DNA from: Planctomycetaceae bacterium | GTDB taxonomy: Bacteria; Planctomycetota; Planctomycetia; Pirellulales; Pirellulaceae | Assembly (NCBI GenBank): GCA_003455945.1 | Contig: DMPQ01000452.1 | Coordinates: 1,217 to 6,788 of the forward strand | DNA length: 5,572 nt | Direction of reading: 5' to 3' | In this document: positions 1-5,572 of the stretch, one piece after another | How the letters are laid out: each line of letters starts with the position of its first letter | How positions within the stretch are numbered: the stretch's first letter is position 1 | Translations under genes and position numbers: made by a program | The notes under the pieces: model-generated | What the model saw: the letters and a program-made list of their open reading frames with translations, nothing else | The model's database searches: none | Told to the model about the DNA's origin: nothing

Positions 1-937
1 GGGGCGCCGAGGGGCTTCGCAGGGCGGCGCGGCGCGAACCTTGCCGACTGCCGGTCGCTCCCTTGGACGACGATCGAGCGGCCGCCGACCGCTCGGCCTT
101 CGCCTGGCCCACGCCCGGACGCACTCCCGACTCGACCATCCGCACGGCCGTTTCCAGATAGTCGTCGTCCGCGATCGTCCGACCGAATCGGGTCGCGAAG
201 TGCTTGCGATTGTCGAGCCAGAAGATGACGAGCCCCAGGATCATCACCGTCAGCCGCTCCGCCGGCAGATCGTTTCGGACCGCACCGACGCGCTGCGCCG
301 ATTCGATCCCCTGCTGCAGCAGATCGAACAGATCCGGCTCCCCCGGCCAGACCTGATGATCCTCGTCGATTCGAGTCCGGGCGCAGAGCTTGAGCGCCAG
401 CTCGTTCTCGCCGACGTACGTCATGATCCGCTTCATCTCGACGTGAAAGTCGATCGGACGGTCGGCCGAGCGAGCCGCGGCGGGAAAACGAGCCGCGTAG
501 CCTTCGACCACCCGCCGCTTGACCGCTTCGTACAGCGCCTCCTTGCTCCGGAAATGATGCAGCATCAGCGAGTGCGATACGCCGGAACGACGCGAGATGT
601 CCCGCAGCGACGTCTCGGCGAACCCCTTCTGCGCAAAGAGCTCCAGCGAAGCGTCGAGCACCGCCGTCCGCACCGCCTCGGGAGCCCGAGTACGCGGAGC
701 CACCGCTCGCGGCTCGACAGGCTCCCGGCGATCGGTCGACGCGTCGGCTGCCGGTTCGTTCGCATCGTTCGCCGCGGCGTTCACCGCAGCGCGATTCGAC
801 CGCGCCGCGCGACCGGTCACCTTCGGCTCTTGAGCCGAGGGGGTCGCCGACGCTGACTTCGACGCTGACTTCGACGCTGACGTCGCTGTCGGGCGCGACC
901 GAGCAGCAGGCCGGGACGAACGAGCGGGTCGAGGCAT
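1..937 (-). CDS. TetR/AcrR-family transcriptional repressor of the adjacent efflux operon, 3' end missing
   Basis: This is a DNA-binding repressor that probably controls the divergent efflux operon and itself. Reading left from ATG 937, 312 codons stay open to the window edge, so the stop lies outside. Residues 1-82 are a low-complexity A/R/S/T/P-rich extension containing a KSAS repeat. Residues 86-150 form a typical TetR_N helix-turn-helix: ELFAQKGFAETSLRDIS, then RRSGVSHSLMLHHF, with the family's HHF-x-SKEALY signature at 127-136. Residues 150-272 are a helical TetR_C-like ligand and dimer domain. From 273 the chain becomes basic and low-complexity again (AKAERSAAARSSSKGATGSR). The core of about 190 residues is a normal TetR size; the tails are extra. 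The start is chosen because GGAG lies 6 nt upstream. In-frame GTGs at residues 40, 52 and 79 have no convincing Shine-Dalgarno, but 79 would give a conventional short N terminus. The family call is firm. The ligand is unknown, and the target is inferred from the operators next door. Confidence 0.93.
   Translation of the reverse strand, partial: MPRPARSSRPAARSRPTATSASKSASKSASATPSAQEPKVTGRAARSNRAAVNAAANDANEPAADASTDRREPVEPRAVAPRTRAPEAVRTAVLDASLELFAQKGFAETSLRDISRRSGVSHSLMLHHFRSKEALYEAVKRRVVEGYAARFPAAARSADRPIDFHVEMKRIMTYVGENELALKLCARTRIDEDHQVWPGEPDLFDLLQQGIESAQRVGAVRNDLPAERLTVMILGLVIFWLDNRKHFATRFGRTIADDDYLETAVRMVESGVRPGVGQAKAERSAAARSSSKGATGSRQGSRRAALRSPSAP
849..884 (-). repeat. Three tandem 12-bp repeats encoding KSAS units in the repressor N-terminal tail
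   Basis: The plus-strand unit GACGCTGACTTC occurs at 849-860 and 861-872, with a one-base variant (GACGCTGACGTC) at 873-884. In the repressor frame it encodes a lysine/serine/alanine run around residues 19-30. The length is a multiple of three, so copy-number change by replication slippage would keep the reading frame. Confidence 0.9.
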
Positions 938-1151
938 GACGGTCTCCGAGGCGCAGCGGCGGCGCCGGTGGTGGGAGCGGAAATCGCAGGCAAGGCGGGA
1001 GCGATCGATCGGGGAGCGATTCGGACGCGGCGACCAGCGAGGTCCCGTGCGCCATAGGCCGCGGTTCCGCTCCGCGACCGTCGCACGGCACCCCGTCCAT
1101 CGTAGCGGTCCGGCCGCACGGCGACCGCCGCTCCGGCGACTCGGCCCCAAA
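938..1151. other. Non-coding 5' region of the TetR gene, nothing recognised beyond its RBS
   Basis: Apart from the ribosome binding site next to the repressor start, I see no gene, strong promoter, RNA gene or riboswitch here. The stretch is very GC-rich. Open frames on either strand translate into arginine-rich sequence with no domain. If the repressor is transcribed from the operator region near 1190, this would be its 5' leader of about 250 nt; otherwise a repressor promoter that does not fit the sigma-70 pattern must lie here. Confidence 0.5.
944..947 (-). promoter_or_regulatory. Ribosome binding site of the TetR-family gene
   Basis: On the minus strand GGAG stands 6 nt before the ATG at 937, a standard spacing. 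It is the main reason for preferring this start over the downstream in-frame GTG codons, and so for keeping the long N-terminal tail in the protein. Confidence 0.6.
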
Positions 1152-1179
1152 TTGACCGCTCGGGAGTTCCGGCTATGAT
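1152..1179 (+). promoter_or_regulatory. Sigma-70-like promoter of the efflux operon
   Basis: TTGACC at 1152-1157 (5 of 6 matches to the -35 consensus) and TATGAT at 1174-1179 (5 of 6 matches to the -10 consensus) are separated by 16 bp. It stands out as an AT-richer patch in GC-rich DNA. The predicted transcription start is near 1186, inside the first operator palindrome. The leader before the adaptor GTG would be about 58 nt. An ATG at 1175 overlaps the -10 box and therefore should not be on the transcript. Confidence 0.75.
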
Positions 1180-1181
1180 GC

Positions 1182-1195
1182 TGACCATTCGGTCA
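1182..1195. promoter_or_regulatory. Operator 1, palindrome TGACC-N4-GGTCA
   Basis: The perfect inverted repeat TGACC-ATTC-GGTCA begins two bases after the -10 box and covers the predicted transcription start. GACC/GGTC palindromes of this length are typical TetR-family sites. The flanks C and A (CTGACC-N4-GGTCAA) are identical in operator 2. The nearby repressor gene is the obvious candidate to bind it; this is inferred. Confidence 0.8.
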
Positions 1196-1224
1196 ATTGT
1201 ACTGACCGCGTGGTCAACAGCGAA
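1196..1224 (-). promoter_or_regulatory. Weak candidate promoter for the TetR gene between and beyond the operators
   Basis: On the minus strand TACAAT (1201-1196) matches the -10 consensus at 5 of 6 bases. It lies 17 bp from TTCGCT (1224-1219), a poor -35. The -10 falls exactly between the two operators, so the same repressor binding would also give autoregulation. The leader to ATG 937 would be about 250 nt. This is tentative, because the -35 matches at only two bases. Confidence 0.25.
1203..1216. promoter_or_regulatory. Operator 2, palindrome TGACC-N4-GGTCA
   Basis: TGACC-GCGT-GGTCA repeats the arms and flanks of operator 1 with a different 4-base centre. Its centre is 21 bp from that of operator 1, about two helical turns, so two dimers would sit on the same DNA face. 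It lies at about +17 to +30 of the operon transcript, where a bound repressor could also block elongation. Confidence 0.8.
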
Positions 1225-1232
1225 GGGACGAC

Positions 1233-1239
1233 GGGGAGG
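1233..1239 (+). promoter_or_regulatory. Ribosome binding site that fixes the adaptor start at GTG 1244
   Basis: GGGGAGG, a strong match to the anti-Shine-Dalgarno, is 4 nt from GTG 1244. This is slightly short spacing but workable. It lies downstream of both operators and the predicted transcription start, whereas the ATG at 1175 has no usable site and lies inside the promoter. Confidence 0.7.
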
Positions 1240-1243
1240 CACC

Positions 1244-2584
1244 GTGGCAGGTCTCGCGTTTCGGTTCTCGATCCTGGCGACGCTCGTGACGCTCGCCGGT
1301 TGCGGCAGCTCCAACCGCTACGCCGAGCCCCCTCCGCCCGGCATCCACTGGGCGCGACCGGTCCGTCACGAACTGGTCGAGTACCTCGAGTTCACCGGCA
1401 TGACTCAGGCGCAGGAGACGGTCGAGATCCGGGCTCGGGTCCGCGGCTTTCTCGACGAGCGCCTGTTCGTCGAAGGGGCCTCGGTCACGACCGATCAGCT
1501 GCTGCTGGTGATCGACGAGGAGCCGTTTCAGCTCGCGCTTGCCGCCGCTCGGGCCCGCCGCGACGAATGCGCCGCGGCACTCGAACAGGTCAAGGTCTCG
1601 AAGGCGCGCGAAGTCGCCGCCGCTCAGGTCGAACTCGCCGAAGCCCGACTCCGACTCGCTCGCCAGGAAGAGGAGCGAGTCCTCGGCCTCGGTCAGCGCG
1701 GAGCGATCACCGCGGCCGAAATCGATCAGACGATCGCGATGCGGGAATCGCGCGACGCGGAGTTGGCGACTGCCAAGGCGACGCTCGATCAGACGACCGC
1801 GACCTACGAGACCGGGATCCGGACCGCTCAGGCGCAGCTCGATGCCGCGACGATCGCGGTGAGCGACGCCGAGCGGGAGCTCTCGTACTGCCGCATGTCG
1901 TCCCCGATCGACGGACGGATCGGCCGCGCCGCCTTCGACGTCGGCAACCTGGTCGGCGACAACGACTCGTCGGTTCTCGCGACGGTCGTCAAGTCGTCGC
2001 CGATCGTCGCCTACGCCACGCTCAGCGAAGCCCAACTGCGACGTGTCCCGCAACTGCTGGAACTCGATCGCGCGCGAGCGGCGGGAGAGGAACTGACGAT
2101 CGAGCTCGGACTCCCCGAGTCCGACGGCTTTCCGCTCGTCGGTCGCGTCGACTATCTCGATCCGGCCGTCGATCCCGGAACCGGGACGATTCGGTTGCGA
2201 GGTGTCTTCGAGGTCGACGGACGAAACATCCTTCCCGGCATGTTCGTCCGGCTGCGGATTCCGATCGCTCGCCGCTCCGACGCCCTCTGGGTTCCCGAGC
2301 GTGCGATCGGAACCGATCAGTCGGGCGACTTCGTCCTGATCGTCGACGACCAGGATCTCGCTCAGATCCGCCCGGTCGAAGTCGGTCCGGCCGAACGGGG
2401 TTTCCGCGCCGTCCGCGGCGAACTGAACGAGACCGACCGCGTGATCGTCAGCGGCCTGCTCCTGGCTCGCCCCGGCAATCCCGTCTCGCCCACCGAGGCG
2501 ACCGATCTGTCCGATCCGTTCGGCGGGACGGCCGCTGCGCCGAACGCGGAAACCCCGCCGGGAATCGTTGCCGACGATCGCTGA
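1244..2584 (+). CDS. RND efflux periplasmic adaptor lipoprotein (membrane fusion protein, AcrA/MexA type)
   Basis: This adaptor links an inner-membrane RND pump to an outer-membrane channel. From GTG 1244 the protein has 446 residues. Residues 1-19 are a lipoprotein signal with lipobox LAGC, so Cys20 would be lipidated. The first lipoyl half is near 60-92 (VEIRARVRGFLDERLFVEG), followed by an alpha-helical hairpin at about 94-214. The second lipoyl half starts near 217 (RMSSPIDGRIGRAAFDVGNLV), then beta-barrel and membrane-proximal parts (LPGMFVRLRIP; ALWVPERAIGTD). The last 30 or so residues are a P/A/D-rich tail. At the hairpin tip R145-x3-L149-x6-T156 resembles the R-L-S motif by which AcrA-type adaptors meet TolC, with Thr for Ser. 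The hairpin is about 120 residues against roughly 77 for AcrA. The gene is first in an operon with the pump, behind a promoter with two operators. An ATG at 1175 would add 23 residues before the signal but lies in the -10 box. Confidence 0.94.
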   Translation: MAGLAFRFSILATLVTLAGCGSSNRYAEPPPPGIHWARPVRHELVEYLEFTGMTQAQETVEIRARVRGFLDERLFVEGASVTTDQLLLVIDEEPFQLALAAARARRDECAAALEQVKVSKAREVAAAQVELAEARLRLARQEEERVLGLGQRGAITAAEIDQTIAMRESRDAELATAKATLDQTTATYETGIRTAQAQLDAATIAVSDAERELSYCRMSSPIDGRIGRAAFDVGNLVGDNDSSVLATVVKSSPIVAYATLSEAQLRRVPQLLELDRARAAGEELTIELGLPESDGFPLVGRVDYLDPAVDPGTGTIRLRGVFEVDGRNILPGMFVRLRIPIARRSDALWVPERAIGTDQSGDFVLIVDDQDLAQIRPVEVGPAERGFRAVRGELNETDRVIVSGLLLARPGNPVSPTEATDLSDPFGGTAAAPNAETPPGIVADDR

Positions 2585-2595
2585 CGCGCCGCAGT

Positions 2596-2639
2596 AGGGG
2601 GCCCCGATCCGCATCCGGCGATCGGCTCGACCGTCCCCT
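2596..2639 (+). other. Possible imperfect hairpin in the adaptor-pump gap
   Basis: AGGGG (2596-2600) can pair with CCCCT (2635-2639), and inside it CCGATC (2604-2609) with GATCGG (2620-2625). There is no T run after it, so it does not look like an intrinsic terminator. It could affect the relative amounts of adaptor and pump by changing mRNA stability. In DNA this GC-rich, such pairing can arise by chance. Confidence 0.3.
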
Positions 2640-2716
2640 GTGCCGAGTCATCGTTGCCGACATCGCGACGCTCGCGTCTCGTCGCTCGCACGTCACTGCT
2701 CCCTCTGGCTCGCTCC

Positions 2717-2720
2717 GGAA
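2717..2720 (+). promoter_or_regulatory. Weak ribosome binding site of the pump gene
   Basis: GGAA lies 7 nt before ATG 2728. It is the only Shine-Dalgarno-like sequence at a sensible distance and much weaker than the adaptor's GGGGAGG, which would favour more adaptor than pump. The start itself is set by the typical pump N terminus and not by this site. Confidence 0.4.
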
Positions 2721-2727
2721 CCGACTC

Positions 2728-5572
2728 ATGATCTCCACGTTCTTCATCGAGCGCCCGATCTTCGCCAACGTCATCGCCATCGTGACGATGCTCGTCGGCG
2801 CGGTCGCCGTGCAGATGCTTCCGGTCGAGCAGTACCCCGAGATCACCCCTCCGACCGTTCAGGTGACGGCGGTCTATCCGGGAGCCAACGCGCAGGTCCT
2901 GTCGGACACCGTCGCGGGGCCGATCGAACAGGAGGTGAACGGCGTCGAGAACATGCTCTACATGGCCTCGACCTGTTCGAGCGACGGGACCTACACGCTG
3001 ACGGTGACGTTCGAGGTCGGGACCGATCTGGACGAGGCGCAGGTGTTCGTCCAGAACCGGGTTGCCGTGGCGATGCCGCGATTGCCGCAGGAGGTGCAGC
3101 GGCAGGGAGTCACGACGAAGAAGCAGTCGACCAACATCACGCTCGTCGTCTCGGTCATCTCGCCCGACGGTCGGTTCGACGATCTGCACCTGAGCAACTT
3201 CGCGACGCTCCGGCTGAAGGACGCCCTGACTCGCGTCCCCGGCGTCGGCGACGTGCAGGTGATCGGCGGCGGCACCTACGGCATGCGGGTCTGGGCCGAT
3301 CCCGAGGCGCTCGAAGCGCGACGCCTGACGGTCGACGATCTGCTCGCCGCGATCCGCGAACAGAACGTGCAGGTCGCCGCCGGGCAGGTCGGCCAACCGC
3401 CGACGCCGAGCGATCAGGGCTTCCAGTTCAACGTCTCGGTCCAGGGGCGACTGACCGATCCCGAGCAGTTCGGCGACATCATCGTGCGGACCGAGTCGGA
3501 TCCGCTCGCCGGGACCCGAGTCGTTCGGATCCGTGACGTCGCGCGAGTCGAGCTCGGCGCTCAGACCTACGACCAATGGTGCGAGATCTCGGGCCTTCCG
3601 GCCGCCAGTCTGCTGGTCTATCAGCTGCCGGGAGCCAATTCGCTGCAGGTCGCCGAAGACGTGCGGCATGCCTTCGACGAACTCCAGAAGAACTTCCCCG
3701 AAGGGCTCGTCGGAATCATTCCGTTCGACACGACGACGTTCGTCGAAGAGTCGATCCACGAGGTCTACAAGACGTTGTTCGAGGCGGGGGTGCTGGTGCT
3801 GATCGTCATCCTGGTCTTTCTGCAGGATTGGCGAGCGACCCTGATTCCGGCGACCACCGTTCCGGTCACGATCATCGGCGCCTTTGCGGCGATGGCGGCG
3901 CTCGGCTTCTCGATCAACATGCTCACCCTGTTCGGACTGGTGCTCGCGATCGGCATCGTCGTCGACGACGCGATCGTCATCGTCGAGAACGCCGCTCATC
4001 ACATCGATCACGACAAGCTCGATCCGAAGCGGGCGACGATCAAGGCGATGAGCGAAGTGATCGGGCCGATCATGGGGATCACGCTCGTGCTGATGGCCGT
4101 CTTTCTGCCGACAGCCTTTCTCGGCGGCATCACCGGTCAGCTCTATCGCCAGTTCGCCCTGACGATCGCGGCGACGGCGGTGATCAGCGCGGTCAATGCC
4201 GTCACGCTCAAGCCGGCCCAGTGCGCGACCTACCTGAGACCGACTCCGGAGCGGAAGAACTTCTTCTACCGCGGCTTCAATCGGGTCTACGGCTGGTTCG
4301 AACGGGTCTACGTCTCGATCGTCAAGGTCGCCGTTCGTCAGACCGCACTCGTGATGCTCCTGTTTCTGGGGCTGATCTCGCTCGCCGGCTGGTGGTTCCT
4401 GAAGCTGCCGACCGGCTTCGTTCCGACCGAGGACCAGGGGTACGCGATCGTCGCGATCCAGTTGCCCGACGCCGCCTCGCAGGAGCGGACGCGCGAGGTG
4501 ACCCGCAAGATCAACGAAGTGCTGAAGGAGACTCCCGGCGTCGAGCAGTGGTTCCTGCTCGGCGGCATGTCGCTGCTCGATTCGTCGGTCAAGTCGAACG
4601 CCGCGACGATGTTCCTGTCGTTCGAGCCGTTCGAGGAGCGAAAGGGAGACCCCGCGCGGACTCAGGAAGGGATTCTCGGCGGGCTCGCGCCGAAGTTCGC
4701 GGCGATCGACGAGGCGATGATCTTCGCGTTTCCCCCTCCCGGCATCCGCGGCCTCGGAGTCGCCGGCGGCTTCGAACTGAAGGTCGAGGACCGCGCGGGA
4801 GTCGGCTTGGCCGAGCTGCAGAAGGTCGTGACCGACATGGTCGTCGCCGCCAACGGACAGACCGATCTGGCCGGCGTCCAGTCGACCTTTCGGGCCGGCG
4901 TCCCTCAGATCAAGGTCGACATCGATCGGGTCAAGGCGATGAGTCTCGGGGTGCCGCTCGACGCGATCTTCAGCACCATGCAGACCTCGCTCGGTTCCGC
5001 CTATGTCAACGACTTCAACCTGTTCGGCAAGACCTATCAGGTACGAGTCCAAGCCGATCAGCGTTTCCGGATGCAGCCGGAAGACATCGGACGACTGCAG
5101 GTCCGGAATCGGGATGGCCGGATGATTCCCCTGTCGACCTTCGCGACGGTCAGCAAGACGCTCGGACCGCAGATCATCCCGCGCTACAACCTGTATCCGA
5201 GCGCGACGATCAACGGCGGAGCCGCTCCGGGAGTCAGCTCGGGCGAGGCGCTTTCGCTGATGGAGCAGATGGCGGCCGAGCGACTGCCGACGACGATGGG
5301 GATCGAATGGACCGGGATGTCGTTCCAGGAAAAGCGGGTCGGGAGCCAGGCGCTCTACGTCTTCGCCCTCGGCGTGCTGATGGTTTACCTGGTCCTCGCC
5401 GCTCAGTACGAAAGCTGGTTCATGCCGGCGGCGGTCATCATGGTCGTCCCGCTCGCCCTGCTCGGCACCGTCATCGCCGTCGCGGTCCGCGGCATGGACA
5501 ACAACATCTACACGCAGATCGGGATCGTGCTGATCATCGCCCTGGCGAGCAAGAACGCGATCCTGATCGTCG
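2728..5572 (+). CDS. HAE1-family RND efflux pump, inner-membrane proton-driven transporter (AcrB/MexB type), 3' end missing
   Basis: This pump exports hydrophobic or amphiphilic compounds in exchange for protons. It opens with the classic MISTFFIERPIFANVIAIV, and 948 codons are visible. AcrB-type proteins have about 1050 residues, so the last 100 or so, with the final helices, are cut off. In order it has TM1 (about 9-30); the first porter region (QYPEITPPTVQV, YPGANAQVLSDTV, NGVENMLYM); IPFDTTTFVEESIHEV at 331-346; and TM2-TM6 (about 350-500). TM4 carries LAIGIVVDDAIVIVEN, where D413 and D414 correspond to the AcrB proton-relay aspartates 407 and 408. Then come TM7, FVPTEDQG (564-571), the second porter region (FAFPPPGIRGLGVAGGF, 666-682), and AAQYESW (891-897) between TM8 and TM9. 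TM10 has ASKNAILIV, where K942 corresponds to AcrB K940. All proton-relay residues in view are present and there is no frameshift. The gene starts 143 bp after the adaptor stop with no promoter seen between, so co-transcription is likely. Substrates cannot be told from sequence. Confidence 0.96.
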   Translation, partial: MISTFFIERPIFANVIAIVTMLVGAVAVQMLPVEQYPEITPPTVQVTAVYPGANAQVLSDTVAGPIEQEVNGVENMLYMASTCSSDGTYTLTVTFEVGTDLDEAQVFVQNRVAVAMPRLPQEVQRQGVTTKKQSTNITLVVSVISPDGRFDDLHLSNFATLRLKDALTRVPGVGDVQVIGGGTYGMRVWADPEALEARRLTVDDLLAAIREQNVQVAAGQVGQPPTPSDQGFQFNVSVQGRLTDPEQFGDIIVRTESDPLAGTRVVRIRDVARVELGAQTYDQWCEISGLPAASLLVYQLPGANSLQVAEDVRHAFDELQKNFPEGLVGIIPFDTTTFVEESIHEVYKTLFEAGVLVLIVILVFLQDWRATLIPATTVPVTIIGAFAAMAALGFSINMLTLFGLVLAIGIVVDDAIVIVENAAHHIDHDKLDPKRATIKAMSEVIGPIMGITLVLMAVFLPTAFLGGITGQLYRQFALTIAATAVISAVNAVTLKPAQCATYLRPTPERKNFFYRGFNRVYGWFERVYVSIVKVAVRQTALVMLLFLGLISLAGWWFLKLPTGFVPTEDQGYAIVAIQLPDAASQERTREVTRKINEVLKETPGVEQWFLLGGMSLLDSSVKSNAATMFLSFEPFEERKGDPARTQEGILGGLAPKFAAIDEAMIFAFPPPGIRGLGVAGGFELKVEDRAGVGLAELQKVVTDMVVAANGQTDLAGVQSTFRAGVPQIKVDIDRVKAMSLGVPLDAIFSTMQTSLGSAYVNDFNLFGKTYQVRVQADQRFRMQPEDIGRLQVRNRDGRMIPLSTFATVSKTLGPQIIPRYNLYPSATINGGAAPGVSSGEALSLMEQMAAERLPTTMGIEWTGMSFQEKRVGSQALYVFALGVLMVYLVLAAQYESWFMPAAVIMVVPLALLGTVIAVAVRGMDNNIYTQIGIVLIIALASKNAILIV

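Noticed and set aside
811..818. GACCGGTC palindrome as a third repressor site
   Set aside because: It has no 4-base spacer between the half-sites and lacks the outer T/A of the two operators. It sits within coding sequence, and short GC-rich palindromes are common here.
820..841. Hairpin with TCGGCTC/GAGCCGA arms (823-829, 832-838), two-base loop
   Set aside because: It lies inside the repressor coding region, has no T run on either strand and too tight a loop. It most likely reflects coding constraint in GC-rich DNA and not a terminator.
41..856. 271-codon plus-strand frame opposite the TetR gene
   Set aside because: It is arginine/histidine-rich with no domain, and the minus strand of the same stretch carries a clear TetR helix-turn-helix.
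936..1178. 80-codon plus-strand frame in the intergenic region
   Set aside because: Its ATG overlaps the repressor start, it has no good ribosome binding site, and the arginine-rich product resembles translated non-coding GC-rich DNA.
817..1314. 165-codon minus-strand frame across the divergent intergenic region
   Set aside because: It covers the promoter and operators and the first codons of both flanking genes, and its product is arginine-rich without features.
1214..2614. 466-codon open frame antisense to the adaptor
   Set aside because: The composition is low-complexity and charged with no recognisable family. It is a mirror of the adaptor's GC-rich codon use.
2362..5052. 896-codon open frame antisense to the adaptor end and most of the pump
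   Set aside because: Its translation is an R/D/E/L-rich string with no domain or membrane segments, while the plus strand encodes an unmistakable RND pump. Long antisense frames are expected where GC-ending codons suppress stops on the other strand.
1..5572. CRISPR arrays, insertion sequences, tRNA/rRNA genes, attachment sites
   Set aside because: I found no spaced direct repeats, transposase motifs, terminal inverted repeats or structured RNA genes. Coding style looks uniform across the three genes, so nothing points to recent transfer.

Overview
The window reads as a TetR-controlled RND (resistance-nodulation-division) multidrug efflux locus from a GC-rich, Gram-negative (diderm) bacterium. 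Base composition is strongly GC-biased, codons end mostly in G or C, and GATC/CGATCG-type words are common. A lipoprotein adaptor plus an HAE1-type inner-membrane pump requires a two-membrane envelope. The style of the pump, and the arginine/serine/alanine-rich tails on the regulator, remind me of Planctomycetota, but this is an impression from the protein sequences and not a demonstrated placement.

Layout. (1) Positions 1-937, minus strand: a TetR/AcrR-family repressor that runs off the left edge. It has a normal DNA-binding and ligand-binding core between two long, basic, low-complexity tails. (2) Positions 938-1243: the divergent regulatory region. It is featureless for its first 200 bases. 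It then holds a good sigma-70-like promoter (TTGACC-16-TATGAT) and two copies of the palindrome TGACC-N4-GGTCA exactly 21 bp apart, lying on and just after the predicted transcription start. (3) Positions 1244-2584, plus strand: the periplasmic adaptor (membrane fusion protein). I place its start at GTG 1244, where a Shine-Dalgarno sequence and a lipobox agree, and not at the upstream ATG 1175, which lies inside the -10 box. (4) Positions 2585-2727: a 143-base gap with a possible hairpin and no promoter I can recognise. (5) Positions 2728-5572, plus strand: the RND pump, 948 codons visible, cut by the right edge roughly 100 residues before the usual end of this family.

How it works together. 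The repressor probably holds the adaptor-pump operon off by binding the twin operators, and lets go when its C-terminal pocket binds a compound. The pump would take substrates from the inner membrane or periplasm using the proton gradient, and the adaptor would link it to a TolC-type outer-membrane channel. No channel gene is in view; it may lie beyond the right edge or elsewhere. The system type is well known. The points worth a second look are the operator architecture, the double-tailed repressor and the unusually long adaptor hairpin.
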